Position numbers and translations under genes: made by a program. Below the pieces are notes generated by a model that was given only the letters and a program-made list of their open reading frames with translations, made no database searches and had not been told where the DNA came from. Positions 21,675-34,400 of a DNA stretch of 64,000 nucleotides are shown here, in pieces. Source of the stretch: Chrysogorgia sp. JL179-B06 (Eukaryota; Cnidaria; Anthozoa; Scleralcyonacea; Chrysogorgiidae); the NCBI GenBank assembly GCA_035772405.1, contig JAYKKM010000079.1:1379001-1443000 (forward strand), written 5' to 3'. How positions within the stretch are numbered: the first letter of the stretch is position 1; each line of letters starts with the position of its first letter.

Positions 21675-23438
21675 GAGTAAAAAGTCGAGAAATAAAGTCT
21701 AGAGAAACAGTCGAGAGTCGAGAGTAAAAAGTCGAGAAATAAAGTCTAGAGAAACAGTCGAGAGTCGAGAGTAAAAAGTCGAGAAATAAAGTCTAGAGAA
21801 ACAGTCGAGAGTCGAGAGTAAAAAGTCGAGAAATAAAGTCTAGAGAAACAGTCGAGAGTAAAAAGTCGAGAAATAAAGTCTAGAGAAACAGTCGAGAGTC
21901 GAGAGTAAAAAGTCGAGAAATAAAGTCTAGAGAAACAGTCGAGAGTCGAGAGTAAAAAGTCGAGAAATAAAGTCTAGAGAAACAGTCGAGAGTCGAGAGT
22001 AAAAAGTCGAGAAATAAAGTCTAGAGAAACAGTCGAGAGTAAAAAGTCGAGAAATAAAGTCTAGAGAAACAGTCGAGAGTAAAAAGTCGAGAAATAAAGT
22101 CTAGAGAAACAGTCGAGAGTCGAGAGTAAAAAGTCGAGAAATAAAGTCTAGAGAAACAGTCGAGAGTCGAGAGTAAAAAGTCGAGAAATAAAGTCTAGAG
22201 AAACAGTCGAGAGTCGAGAGTAAAAAGTCGAGAAATAAAGTCTAGAGAAACAGTCGAGAGTCGAGAGTAAAAAGTCGAGAAATAAAGTCTAGAGAAACAG
22301 TCGAGAGTCGAGAGTAAAAGTCGAGAAATAAAGTCTAGAGAAACAGTCGAGAGTCGAGAGTAAAAAGTCGAGAAATAAAGTCTAGAGAAACAGTCGAGAG
22401 TCGAGAGTAAAAAGTCGAGAAATAAAGTCTAGAGAAACAGTCGAGAGTAAAAAGTCGAGAAATAAAGTCTAGAGAAACAGTCGAGAGTCGAGAGTAAAAA
22501 GTCGAGAAATAAAGTCTAGAGAAACAGTCGAGAGTCGAGAGTAAAAAGTCGAGAAATAAAGTCTAGAGAAACAGTCGAGAATCGAGAGTAAAAAGTCGAG
22601 AAATAAAGTCTAGAGAAACAGTCGAGAGTAAAAAGTCGAGAAATAAAGTCTAGAGAAACAGTCGAGAGTCGAGAGTAAAAAGTCGAGAAATAAAGTCTAG
22701 AGAAACAGTCGAGAGTCGAGAGTAAAAAGTCGAGAAATAAAGTCTAGAGAAACAGTCGAGAGTCGAGAGTAAAAAGTCGAGAAATAAAGTCTAGAGAAAC
22801 AGTCGAGAGTCGAGAGTAAAAAGTCGAGAAATAAAGTCTAGAGAAACAGTCGAGAGTCGAGAGTAAAAAGTCGAGAAATAAAGTCTAGAGAAACAGTCGA
22901 GAGTCGAGAGTAAAAAGTCGAGAAATAAAGTCTAGAGAAACAGTCGAGAGTCGAGAGTAAAAAGTCGAGAAATAAAGTCTGGAGAAACAGTCGAGAGTCG
23001 AGAGTAAAAAGTCGAGAAATAAAGTCTAGAGAAACAGTCGAGAGTCGAGAGTAAAAAGTCGAGAAATAAAGTCTAGAGAAACAGTCGAGAGTCGAGAGTA
23101 AAAAGTCGAGAAATAAAGTCTAGAGAAACAGTCGAGAGTCGAGAGTAAAAAGTCGAGAAATAAAGTCTAGAGAAACAGTCGAGAGTCGAGAGTAAAAAGT
23201 CGAGAAATAAAGTCTAGAGAAACAGTCGAGAGTCGAGAGTAAAAAGTCGAGAAATAAAGTCTAGAGAAACAGTCGAGAGTCGAGAGTAAAAAGTCGAGAA
23301 ATAAAGTCTAGAGAAACAGTCGAGAGTCGAGAGTAAAAAGTCGAGAAATAAAGTCTAGAGAAACAGTCGAGAGTCGAGAGTAAAAAGTCGAGAAATAAAG
23401 TCTAGAGAAACAGTCGAGAGTAAAAAGTCGAGAGTCGA
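21675..23438. repeat. 47-bp tandem satellite, about 1.76 kb
   Basis: Unit GTCGAGAGTCGAGAGTAAAA plus AGTCGAGAAATAAAGTCTAG plus AGAAACA (47 bp), nearly identical through the array, with some 39-bp units lacking one GTCGAGAG. Purine-rich on the plus strand. Roughly 38 units. Confidence 0.97.
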
Positions 23439-24335
23439 CAAATGTCGAAAAAATGATGAATAAAATATATTATATACATATATAATGGTTAAAAATTATA
23501 TAAAACACGTCTCTTTGCGCAAACGAAAGTCTAAACGGAAGCCAAGATATATCCAATTACTGCTAATTTTATTATCTATTCGTTCGTTATGTCAGGCTGA
23601 AGAACCATGTGAGACCGGCGTTTTTAGTTAGAGTTTTAGTTTCAGGTTAGACCGGCGTTTTTAGTGTGAAAGCTAAAGCGCCGAAATGGCAGAGCCGCAA
23701 GCAGTGACACCTCGCCTGCAGACATTTCCGTAGACAAAAACCGAAATAGGTATTGAGTACTGACTTTGCTGCAAATAATAATAATAATAAAAGACGTATA
23801 TATTAATAACGTAATAACGTGGATTGTTCGGAGCAAAATCATGGCGCGTGTGTCTACAGCGATTACAGTTCGTTGAGTTTTATTCCAAAGTTAATTACTG
23901 CAGCGTACTTCGTTTGCTTGCGTGTGAAGACCTTGGTGAAGACCAACCGTTTTTGCGCGAGCTTGATTGTCTCGGTATAGACAATCCGGTATTTCGCTAA
24001 ATATTATTTAGATGGCGAAAAGGATACTTGGAGTTTCTCAGATTCCAATGGAAGAACACTTTACCGACCACTTTGAGAAGTATCCCGTTCAAAATCGTAG
24101 AAGAAAAAAATGAAATACGAAATAATTCGCGGATCACTTCAGTGCAGTCCAAACCGTTTCACGTCACGTTACGTCATTTATAAGCTCTTTGTGGAACCAA
24201 CGTAGCCTTGTTCTTCTAATATTCTCAGTCCAGCCATGCAAATAACTATAGTATATGGATTAGAAAACGAGACAGTTGATATTATTGGAAAAAGGTCTAT
24301 TTTTTGTGAAACCAATGCATAAAAAAAAGTAAGAA

Positions 24336-24409
24336 AGTGGGACATGAGAACTTATGTTGGCGTTGAGACTTGAAGTCTCAACGCCAACATAAGTTCTGTC
24401 CCACTTTCC
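24336..24409. repeat. Perfect hairpin
   Basis: Inverted arms around ACTTATGTTGGCGTTGAGACT, spacer TGA, then the complement; flanked by GGGAC / GTCCC. No coding content. Confidence 0.75.
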
Positions 24410-25137
24410 CTATATTCTAATTACTTTGTCAGTTTGTATAATCCCACTTAACCCTGACCTAAGTTTCATTAACTTATCGTTGTAAACCTATATATGTATG
24501 TATCCTATATACCAATATGGGTGTTTGTTATGGATTAAAGATTATCTATATACTGACCGTTGTAATCGTTTTTAAATTTTTGACCGTTTTGTAACCTAAT
24601 ACTGAATGAACTGTGTATATATATATATACTTACTTGTAACAAATAATTTAAATCGCAGATGTTGCATGTCGCAACGAAACGCGTTAGCTAATAAATTTC
24701 AAATTTCTGTCATGTCTTGTCTTCTTTATTTTTTAATTGTCACAAGTTTAATTGCGTGTCATTAATGTTACACAAGCCAGCAGACCCTTCGTAAAAAAAC
24801 TGTTTATGTACTTAGAAATTAATCGACAATCAGCGGATTATCTCGGTCAATATTTAACCATTTTCAATTCTGAAAACAGATTTGGAATTACCGAGTCTAA
24901 ATGCATACATTCGTGCCTATTATATTACGTAAACGTGTTCCGGTTGTTCCAGGTGTTCCAGATATTCCAGATGTTCCACTTTTCAGATGTTCCAGATATT
25001 CCAGATGTTTCCACTTCCGTGTTTTAGACCATGCCATAAAAGGCAACCAGACTATGTCCTAGAGTGACCTTGGAGACCAGAAGTAGTTTGAAAGGCATTA
25101 CTACTTCAGACAATAAAAAAAACTGATAATCATTGGG

Positions 25138-25147
25138 TATATATATT
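25138..25147 (+). promoter_or_regulatory. Candidate TATA box of gene B
   Basis: TATATATATT after CATTGGG in a 200-base upstream block conserved with genes A and C. Confidence 0.5.
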
Positions 25148-25374
25148 GGTCAATTTTGATACATTCGTCATTATCTCAGACACTGCAACAGACCTGCAAC
25201 TGACTAGATATCAGAGTGGTAACCAAGATTTCCTTGTCGTTTTTCAGTTCCGAGAAAGATATATCTGATCGTGAAAAACAAGAACTATATATAGAATTCT
25301 TGTTTGAAAAGCTACAGTTACGAGAAATCAATTTTCGTTGGTTATACAACTTTGGTCGCATCTCGAGTTAAGTC

Positions 25375-25456
25375 ATGGCTCGACAATTCCGTATAAGTGC
25401 CTTGAAGGTCTTGCTATTCCTAATGCTGTTCCCAAGCCAAGCAATGGCAGCTACAG
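25375..25456 (+). CDS. Gene B exon 1: signal peptide
   Basis: MARQFRISALKVLLFLMLFP then SQAMAAT, ending phase 1 before GTTTGT. Signal-peptide features as in A; cleavage likely after AMA. Confidence 0.75.
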
Positions 25457-28400
25457 GTTTGTATTTCTATAAACAGTTTTTTCAGTAATTAAATTAACCA
25501 CTTCAATATTTTATTTCTATTTTATTTTACAAACTTTGCCAAAAAGGTGGCAGGGATGTCCCACAGAGCTTGTTGCTTGTTGCTACAACTTGTTCGTAAT
25601 GGATTACGGGGTCTCTATGATATAAAATTAAATCCAACAGATAACATTGTTAACTTCTAAACTAAGACATAAACTAACAGCACATTTTAAAAGCAAACTA
25701 GATAGGGAACGACATAGTGACATTTTACACAGACTGTTTTCAAACGTTTGCGGAATTTCTACATCGTATACGTGTTCGGTTGCATGTTGCAGTAGTACTT
25801 TAACAATTCAGATTTGAATTGGCCTATAGAGAGATTAGGATATCGTAAATATGATGGTAAGGAACTGAAAATTCTTGGTGCCCTACAATAAAAGCTATTC
25901 TGGAAAGTTAGAGTGTTTACTTTAGGAATATTTAAATTAATTGTATTTGTTTTATCTGTTCGCCTGGTTATACACGACTGGAAGACTTGACGGAGATGTA
26001 TATGGATCATTTGAAGCAAATATTGACTTGAAAACGTATACCAAGTCCAGGTACTCATGCCAGTACGATAGTGGTAAAGTACAGTTCTGTTTTCAGAGGC
26101 TACACTAACATAAATATACTAAAAAGTAGAGTGCTGCGTAGACAGTGTTTTGGATATATAGCAAAGTGAAAAGGTAGTATAAACTGTCAAGATTTTTAGT
26201 GACGAAATACTGACGTTTCGAGTGTAGCCATTTATCAAAGTGAGACGTCGTACGTCTTGTAAGGATTGTCGCTCACTGGTTCAGTTGCGGACTATATTTG
26301 TTATATATTTATGTAATCAGATTTCCTGCCGACGGTGGTACGGGAGTAGTTTTACTTCAAGGTGATTCTACCATCTATAACATACGGGATTGTGGCTTGG
26401 GGAAGTTGTAATAAAACGCCCCTCCAGGACTTGGAGAAAATGCATATACGAGCAGCTAAAATCATCTTCAAGTTAGATTGGAACACGCCAAGTTCCGACG
26501 TTCTAAACAAGGTTAATTGGAAATTTATGGCCTGGGTTTACAAGTATAAAATAGCAACCCTTGTTCACAAGTCGCTACACCCTGAACTTATCGATGAAAC
26601 GGGTCGCGCTGAATCTAAGCTCAACGAATTATTTATTAAGAGGGACACAGTGTACGCCTTAAGAGGTCGTAATGCGTTAGTTATTCCACGACCGAGAACG
26701 GAGACCGTGCGAAGATCAGTCGCGTACAGAGGCGCTGTTATATGGAACTATACCTGGACGAATCAATACAAGAAAAGAGACATAATTTGTTCAAAAAACA
26801 TGTTAAGAACCATTTCGTGATTAAATAAATGATATTATTATTATTGGTATAAAACGTTTAAAGATTTGAGAAATAAATAGGCTTAAAATAAAAGAGCACG
26901 ATGCATTTCGGCAGATAATTTATCAAGTGCTACGTCTGCTGATAAACCGAAACTTAGAGCGTATATTTATAGGGAAAGAGGTAGGATGATGTCACCCCGA
27001 TAGCGAAGTGACACTTAAAACAATGACAGACTGAAAACAAAGTCCTTTTGTCTGCATAATATTGGATATACCTTTTGTCTACATAGTATTGGATACGTTT
27101 TATAAAGCGATATTTAAATTTGTCACCACGACAAAGTCACTATTTTATATTTGTTATATGAGGCAAGATTATTTGTGATGTTGGACCTCTGGGGCATATG
27201 CAACCCGAGAAAACGTTGATGTTTTGAAGATCCTCCACAATCGCATTTTCAGCTATTTCTGCGAGGAATTTTCCGGACTTTTAACAGAACTAGGTTATAT
27301 GTAATACAGCTTAAAACGATGAAGGAATATTATAGGAAATCCTAAAAGACCAGCCATGTTTAGTTTTAAAAGATTGTTTAATTAAGTATATATACACTCC
27401 TAAAAGTGTATACATGAGTATATGATTGATTAGTCGATCATACAGGATAAGGTTGCCCTATTTATCCGAGCTAGAGGCTCATGTTTTAAGCGCTATTCAG
27501 TTTATCACTCTTAGGTGAACGGAAAACCCAACTGATAGGGTTTTCGCGAGGGCCTATACGATTAATAAGGTCGTTTTCCGAGAAGACCCGAAAGTCTTAC
27601 CATTTGCATGCAGGTGTTGTTGCAAAGGCACGCACCTTCTCTTCAATTATTTTAAGACCCGACCCATGCATAGCACAAAATGATAATAGTTTATCAAAGA
27701 TTATGCTCATGAATTGAAGATGTATATGAGACGAACTGACGATGTTATTTGCTCTACTGTGTTACTGAGTTTTACGGTAATTTTAGACTGACGTTTTGGT
27801 TTTTGGTGAATTTCAGAGATATTATTGACAGGAGTAGAGGTGCACACAAATTTTAACGATGAGTTTCTGTGCATTTCAATTCTTTCAATGATTATTGCGA
27901 GCTGCAGCCTTCCAGGTTGCAACGTCCTGTTTTTGTTTTAGCTAAGTAAGCTATGCCGGAGAGGCTGACATTGGTAAGTATGGTTGAACATCTATCTATC
28001 TATCATGCGGACGCATCCGAGACAGATTTCACAATGCGCCGCCAGGAATCTTTAACCATCATCTGATTAGGAAGGTCTTCTATCATCTGATTGGTATCTC
28101 TAGCAACACAGTCAATGTAGTTGATTGGACGTCTGCCTTTTGTCGTCCATAGCAGCCTCGTGAAGATGACATTAATGGTCCTTAGCACGATAGTGGCCTG
28201 CAAATCTAGCTCTTTGCCGAGCATGAACAACAGTTGAAATTGGTGGAATACCATCATATATTTCATATGGTTGAACATAGTTCAGTTTAATAGCTAGAGT
28301 TTGTATTTTGTTTTCACATTATTCGACGGCAGTCACAATAGAAGGTGACCTGTCCATGGGGCCACTAATCAGTGGGGCCACTATAATCTTTTGTCCCAAT

Positions 28401-31400
28401 TTCTTCAAATTTCTAGTCAGGAATTTCTAGTTTAATGCACGATATTGCCAATGATATTGCACCTGATAATATTTCCGATTAATTTATTCTAACTGCTAAT
28501 GTGCATTCATACTAGGACTTCTATTAGTGGCAATTATAATATAAAATATTCTCGAACAAATCAACAACAAAAATGCCTTCTCTAGACTTGGAGTAAATAT
28601 ATGGAATAGTATCCCAATACATCTCAGCGTGGTTTAAGAAAAGGAACATTTATCAAAAAAATCCATGATATGTTTTGAATATCCTGAAATTTAAGAGAAT
28701 GACTATCTTAATCTTTCCATGATAATGCAGAGAATTTCTGAGAATCCAGATATATCATAAAAGCAATTTTAATTGCTTGCTTTAATATTTAATTTAAATA
28801 ATTTAAATCATTTAAATTAAAAAATTTAAATTAAAAAAAATAATAATTTAAGATATTAAAATATCTTAAAATGTATGACGAATTAATTCTTTTACTAATA
28901 TAATATATCACTTTTGTATATTTTATATTACTTTTGTACAATTTTTTACAATTCCTACCTTGATTAGCCTAATTGCTACATGCAGGTTTTGTTTATTTTG
29001 TATTAGTTACTATAATTTAATAAAAAAATTTGTTGTTGTTGTTGTAGTTCAAGAGGTCTTCAACTTTCAAGCATTTTTCGTCAAAATAATCTGAAATTAT
29101 CTGAAACTCTATCTTCACTATAGGCGACTTGATGCGCTATAAATATCTTAGTTGTTATATGGTTCTTGTAAAACATTAAAATGTTATTGACTTTGTTAGT
29201 CATAACTTTCAGACTGTTTCCGTGTCTTGAAACCAAAACACTTTGCCATACGTGATGTAGTACTGTTGAAATAAAAATAGTATATTGTAATTGATGTGAA
29301 GCCTTTCGTCAGAGCTAGACCTTCGCCCACTACACGCTATTTCGACAGACTTTTTTCAATTTGTATTTCTCTCTAATATACATACACTGACAATGTCTAT
29401 CAGTACTAACCTAGCTCCATCATGCACAATTATATAAACAATATCATTTAAGTTTGTCTAATATGAAAGAACTCGTAAAATGATAAGAGTAACACCTTTT
29501 ACAACTTTTCCGTATTTTACTTCGTTTTTGAAATATTTCAGTTTGTTTGATATGTAAATAATAATAATAATAATAATAATAGACGTATTAGGAGCATTAT
29601 ACAATAGTCTCAATGCTCTTACAACAATATATTCTTAAATTTACTTATAAAACTTATTACAGTTTCATTATAAGATAAAGCCTACTACATATTTTCCCAC
29701 TATGAACAAAAAATAAACTATTAATTTTAAAAAAGAAAAGTCTTAACTGCTGACTTAAAATTACCCAACATATCAAAGCTTCTAATTTCCTGTGGTAATG
29801 AATTCCACAGTTTTGGTGCCGAAACCGAGAACGCTCTGTCTCCATGAGTCACCGTTTTGGATTTTGGCTCAAGTAGCAGATTACGGTCTGATGATCTCAA
29901 AGCACGAGTCGGTTTATATTTATTTAGCAAATCAGTAATATAAACAGGCGCCTGGCCATGCAAAGCCTTGAAAGTAATTATTAGTATCTTAAATACAATC
30001 CTTGATCTCACCGGCAACCAGTGAAGATTACGAAGCACAGGGGAGATATGCTCCGATTTTTTAACCCCTGTTACAAGTCTTGCAGCTGTATTTTGAATTC
30101 GCTGTAACTTGCTCAATTCAGCTTCTGGTAAGCCATATAAGATGCTATTACAGCTGTCAAGTTTTGATGTTATGAATGCACCAACTTCTCACAGTCCTTT
30201 TTACTAAAATATTTCCTGATCTTGCCGATATTTCTGATAGCAAAAGTAGCCGATTTACAGATGTTATTTACATGAGTATTTAATTTTAGATGTCTATCTA
30301 CAGCAACACCGAGATCACGTGCAACCGGAGCCGGTTGGATTTTCACATCATTGACACATATTTCTGGTATTGGTTCACAATGCATAAAACGTGATGATAG
30401 ATGGACAATCTCGGTTTTACTCGGATTGCATATAAGGCCATTCATGATAGTACACCAGTTGGTGATGTCCTTAATACATAACTCAAGTTTAGCTAGAGCT
30501 GCTGGTCGATCACATAGAGATTTTATACTATAGGCATATACAGCTGTGTGTCATCAGCGTACATTATGCAATCAAGGCCATGGGCTTTGATCACATCTTC
30601 CAATGGCGCAAAGAAGAGTGAAAAGAGAAGTGGACCCAGTACAGAACCCTGAGGTACACCATATTGCAATGGTTTGTTTGAGGAATGCGTATTCTTCACC
30701 ATAACTGATTGTACCCGATCGGAAAGGTATGAGTGATACCAGGCTAGTACAGTTCCACTAAACCCATAATGATGCTGAAGTCTCTCCAATAGAATGGTGT
30801 GGTCAATGGTGTCGAACGCAGATGATAAGTCCAACAGTACTAACACTACTTCCTGATTTTCATCAAGTGCATTAAGGATGTCATTGAAAACACGCAGAAC
30901 TGCTGTCACGCAGAATTGAACTGCTGTCATTTCACCGCAGAAATGAGATGGTCTCTGACGTAAGGTGCAAGGGTAGAAGTTTGTTCCACAAATTTAGTTG
31001 AAAATGTGCATATAATAACTCCTCATGATAATGAACGTTGTAAACTTAGCAATCACTATAAGATATAAGACATTTTTTAATGAGTGAAAATTCTCTACCC
31101 AGAACCTGACGTCATAGACCATCTCATTTACATATCAAACAAATTGAAATATTTCAAAAACGATGTAAAATTTGGAAAAGTTGTAAAAGGTTAACCTCTA
31201 TCATTTTACGAGTTCTTTCATATTAGATAAACTTAATTTTTGTTGCCAATGTCCTTTAACCTTTATAAATCAAAAGCAGCGAGTGCCTAAAATTAAGGCC
31301 TGCGAGTTGCTGATATGAATATGTTTATATTGATGTTTATCACCATCATATCTTGGTACTGTTTTTGAATTCTTTAATTCTTTTGATATTTTCAATTGTA

Positions 31401-34400
31401 GGTATAAACATCAAGTGCAAAAAGGATCTTCTCCTCCTCGTTGATACATCTTATTCAATCCTAGAGAGTAATTTCAACGATCAGATAAAACCATTTCTTA
31501 AGCAACTTATCAACGAAACAGTTCTAAATGTTGGCCAAGATGGGACTCACATTGCAATAATGCTGTTTAGCAGTGAAAAGAAAACTAAAATGGTGATAAA
31601 GTTTGGTGACGTGTATAATAAAGATGACATAATCAGGCTCATAACCAAATTGGATTGGAGTGAAGTTGAAGGAGCGACTACAAGGACGGACATAGCATTA
31701 CAGAGAACTAGTGAGGTAAAGAAAATAGTGGTATAGTAAAAACTTAGAGGAATTAACTTAAGCTGACTCGATAGTCAAAATGGAGTCATTTTGAGAGCAC
31801 GGTTTATCATACCACAAATTTTATATACAGTAGTCATATTTTTTACATAAGTAGTTAACATGGTCCAATAGCATTTACAAAGATTTGGGTCCATATCTTT
31901 AATTGCTTAGCAGTCACACCCTTTTCCGCGAACACAACATTTTTAAAGGTACGAAACTGTAGGACGCGCCAATAGTGATTTCTCCAAACAGGTAAGTGCT
32001 AAGGGTCTGCAATTTTATATGTGGTACATGCAATACCAGATCTGTGCAATGACGAATTATTTTACAGATACGTCAATGCCTTCATATATTTTAGCCTTTC
32101 CCAAAAATAAGGGAGAAATATGTCTAATTACATCTCTTCCAAAGGTCCTATATAATTTTTGGAGTAGTCTACCAACAAATCAATTCGTCATTGCACAGAT
32201 ATAATACCTGTATGAACTCACAGTGCAAATTTCATGCATATAGGTAAATATTTTTGATAATATCACAAATAACATCTCGTGGCCTTCAAATTCCAGAATT
32301 TGAGGAAAAACACTTTAAGGTGGCCGATGGCTCGATAGTCTAAATAATGAGAAATTGCATTTTACCCCATAACATGTTTTGTAATGCAGATCTGAGCTTT
32401 ATTTTGGTTCATTACATAGTTCTAGCTGTCTTGATGATTGAAACGTTTCACACTTGTAGCATTTATATATCTAGAGAAATTGTGTTTATGATAAGAGGCA
32501 GATTTTATGCAAATTAGTTTTCTGGATTTATTGGAAACACGATTTCTCCACTCAGTTTGTTTATTTAAATGAACTCCTAAAATGACGAGGAATGGTAATT
32601 TAGCGCGCTTTCATATCTCACGTCGTTCTTGAGATAAAAGACTAGAGTATAAGAAAACAATTTCCAGCAAAACGGTGTCAGCGTTTTTTTATTTATTGCC
32701 TGGTTTCGAATTAATGACTTATTTTGTCCGAATGTTGGTCGAAAAACAGCATTTTCAACTTTTGTCGTCAATAAAATCGGCAAAACTCTACATATAAAAA
32801 AACGCTGACACCGTTTTGCTTGAAATTTATCTCGGAATCGAACTGCGAAAATATTTTTTTGAACAAAATAAAACGCTTTGTACTTGAATCGCCCCGAGTG
32901 AAGCCCCTCTGGTTTTAATTAAAAAATTCAGAACTATTAACGGTTTGTGTTTATCGCAAAACCAAAGACATTGTATTCTACAAATTAATAGCTTTCTAAC
33001 GATATCTATTTTATTTTTGTGGCATAAATTGTGACGAATTGAGAGCGCTTTACAGAAATGACACTGCAAACCTATACGAAGACCTTAAAGTGCTTATGCA
33101 ATGAAAAATTCAGTTGTAAAATAACTCTTTTATTTGAAAGAACTCTTAAAACTATAAAGACTAACCATTTACAACTTTTTCATGTCTCACTTCACTCTTG
33201 AGATATTAAGATTAGTTTAATATGTAAATTTATGACATCACAATGCATGACATATTGAAAAATTCTGCATTCTTTACCATTATCACATGGAATCGTTTGA
33301 TGATTTGCATATTTGCTGTCATTGGAAACATCCACGCACATGCACCTGCATTTCAAGTGCTTTCATTACATAATCTCAAGGATATATAAGCGTTTTCAAT
33401 AAGTTGTTATGTAGTGCGATTAAACAAATCTCAATATCTCAAGAGTGAAGTGAGATATGAAAAAGATATAAATGGTTAGTCTTTATAGTTTCAAGAGTTC
33501 TTTCAAACAAAAGAGTTATTTTACAACTGCATTTTTCATTGCATAGCCACTTTAAGATATAAACCATATTCTTCAGCTGTGCTTCAGCTGCAGTACCAGT
33601 GCAAAATTGTTTTCCATTTCACGTCTGCAGGATATATTCCTTTCCAAGAGTCCAGCGAATCACAGAAAAGATCTTGAAGATGTTATCGTCATCATAACTG
33701 ATGGTGAACCACAAGGAGGCTACGACTCACCTAAAGAGGCCAAGCGATATGCGAAGCAATTAAAAAACAACGATGTTGTTATTATTGGTGTCGGTGTGGG
33801 AGACATATTAACTAAACCTAAAAGTTTGCTTATACTACAAAATATTTCATCACCTGGACAAACCATAAGTGCACAATTTGACGGTATTAAGAACATTGTG
33901 CGACAGTTGGCGACTAAATCATGTATAACTTCCTACACCGGTATGTTGGCTTGCTGCTTATTGGGTTTACGGGTATATAGCTTGTTCCAAGTCATGAGTG
34001 AACAAACAGACAGACAGACGGACGAAAGGATTGCCTTCAAATACAAACGGAACACATCTATAGATCAGACATTTGATTGACAGAGTTTGACGCTACTCTG
34101 GCTTTAAAAAGTTTTTTGAACGTAACTTTGAAAGTTACTGTCCATAACCCGACGTTTAGACACTCCAATCTAGTGTCTTCATCAGGGATGATCGTTGTAA
34201 AGTTAGGATCCCTATTTATACCCTCATATAACCGATGATGACGTTATCTATTAACAAGATGCAAATAAGCTTCTGGTAATAAACCACCGTCATCGCGATT
34301 CAATGGGGCGTGGGAAAGTTACGTTCAAAAAGCCAGAGTAGCGTCAACTACTATTTCGGATTTATCACCTGGTTGTGTTGGGAAATTATTTGTTGACATC

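Larger units (their letters stand above)
20660..25045. mobile_element. Large nested inverted-repeat structure containing a satellite
   Basis: The outer arms (20660-20720 and 24950-25040) are imperfect inverted repeats around GCGGAATGGAACATCTGGAAC-like sequence. Inner arms (about 21404-21600 and 24557-24735) share TTAGCTAACGTTTCG / CGAAACG and AACGGTCAAAAATTTAAA. No gene inside. Confidence 0.6.

Noticed and set aside
21675..23438. CRISPR-like array
   Set aside because: Direct repeats without unique spacers in a eukaryotic context; it is a simple 47-bp satellite.
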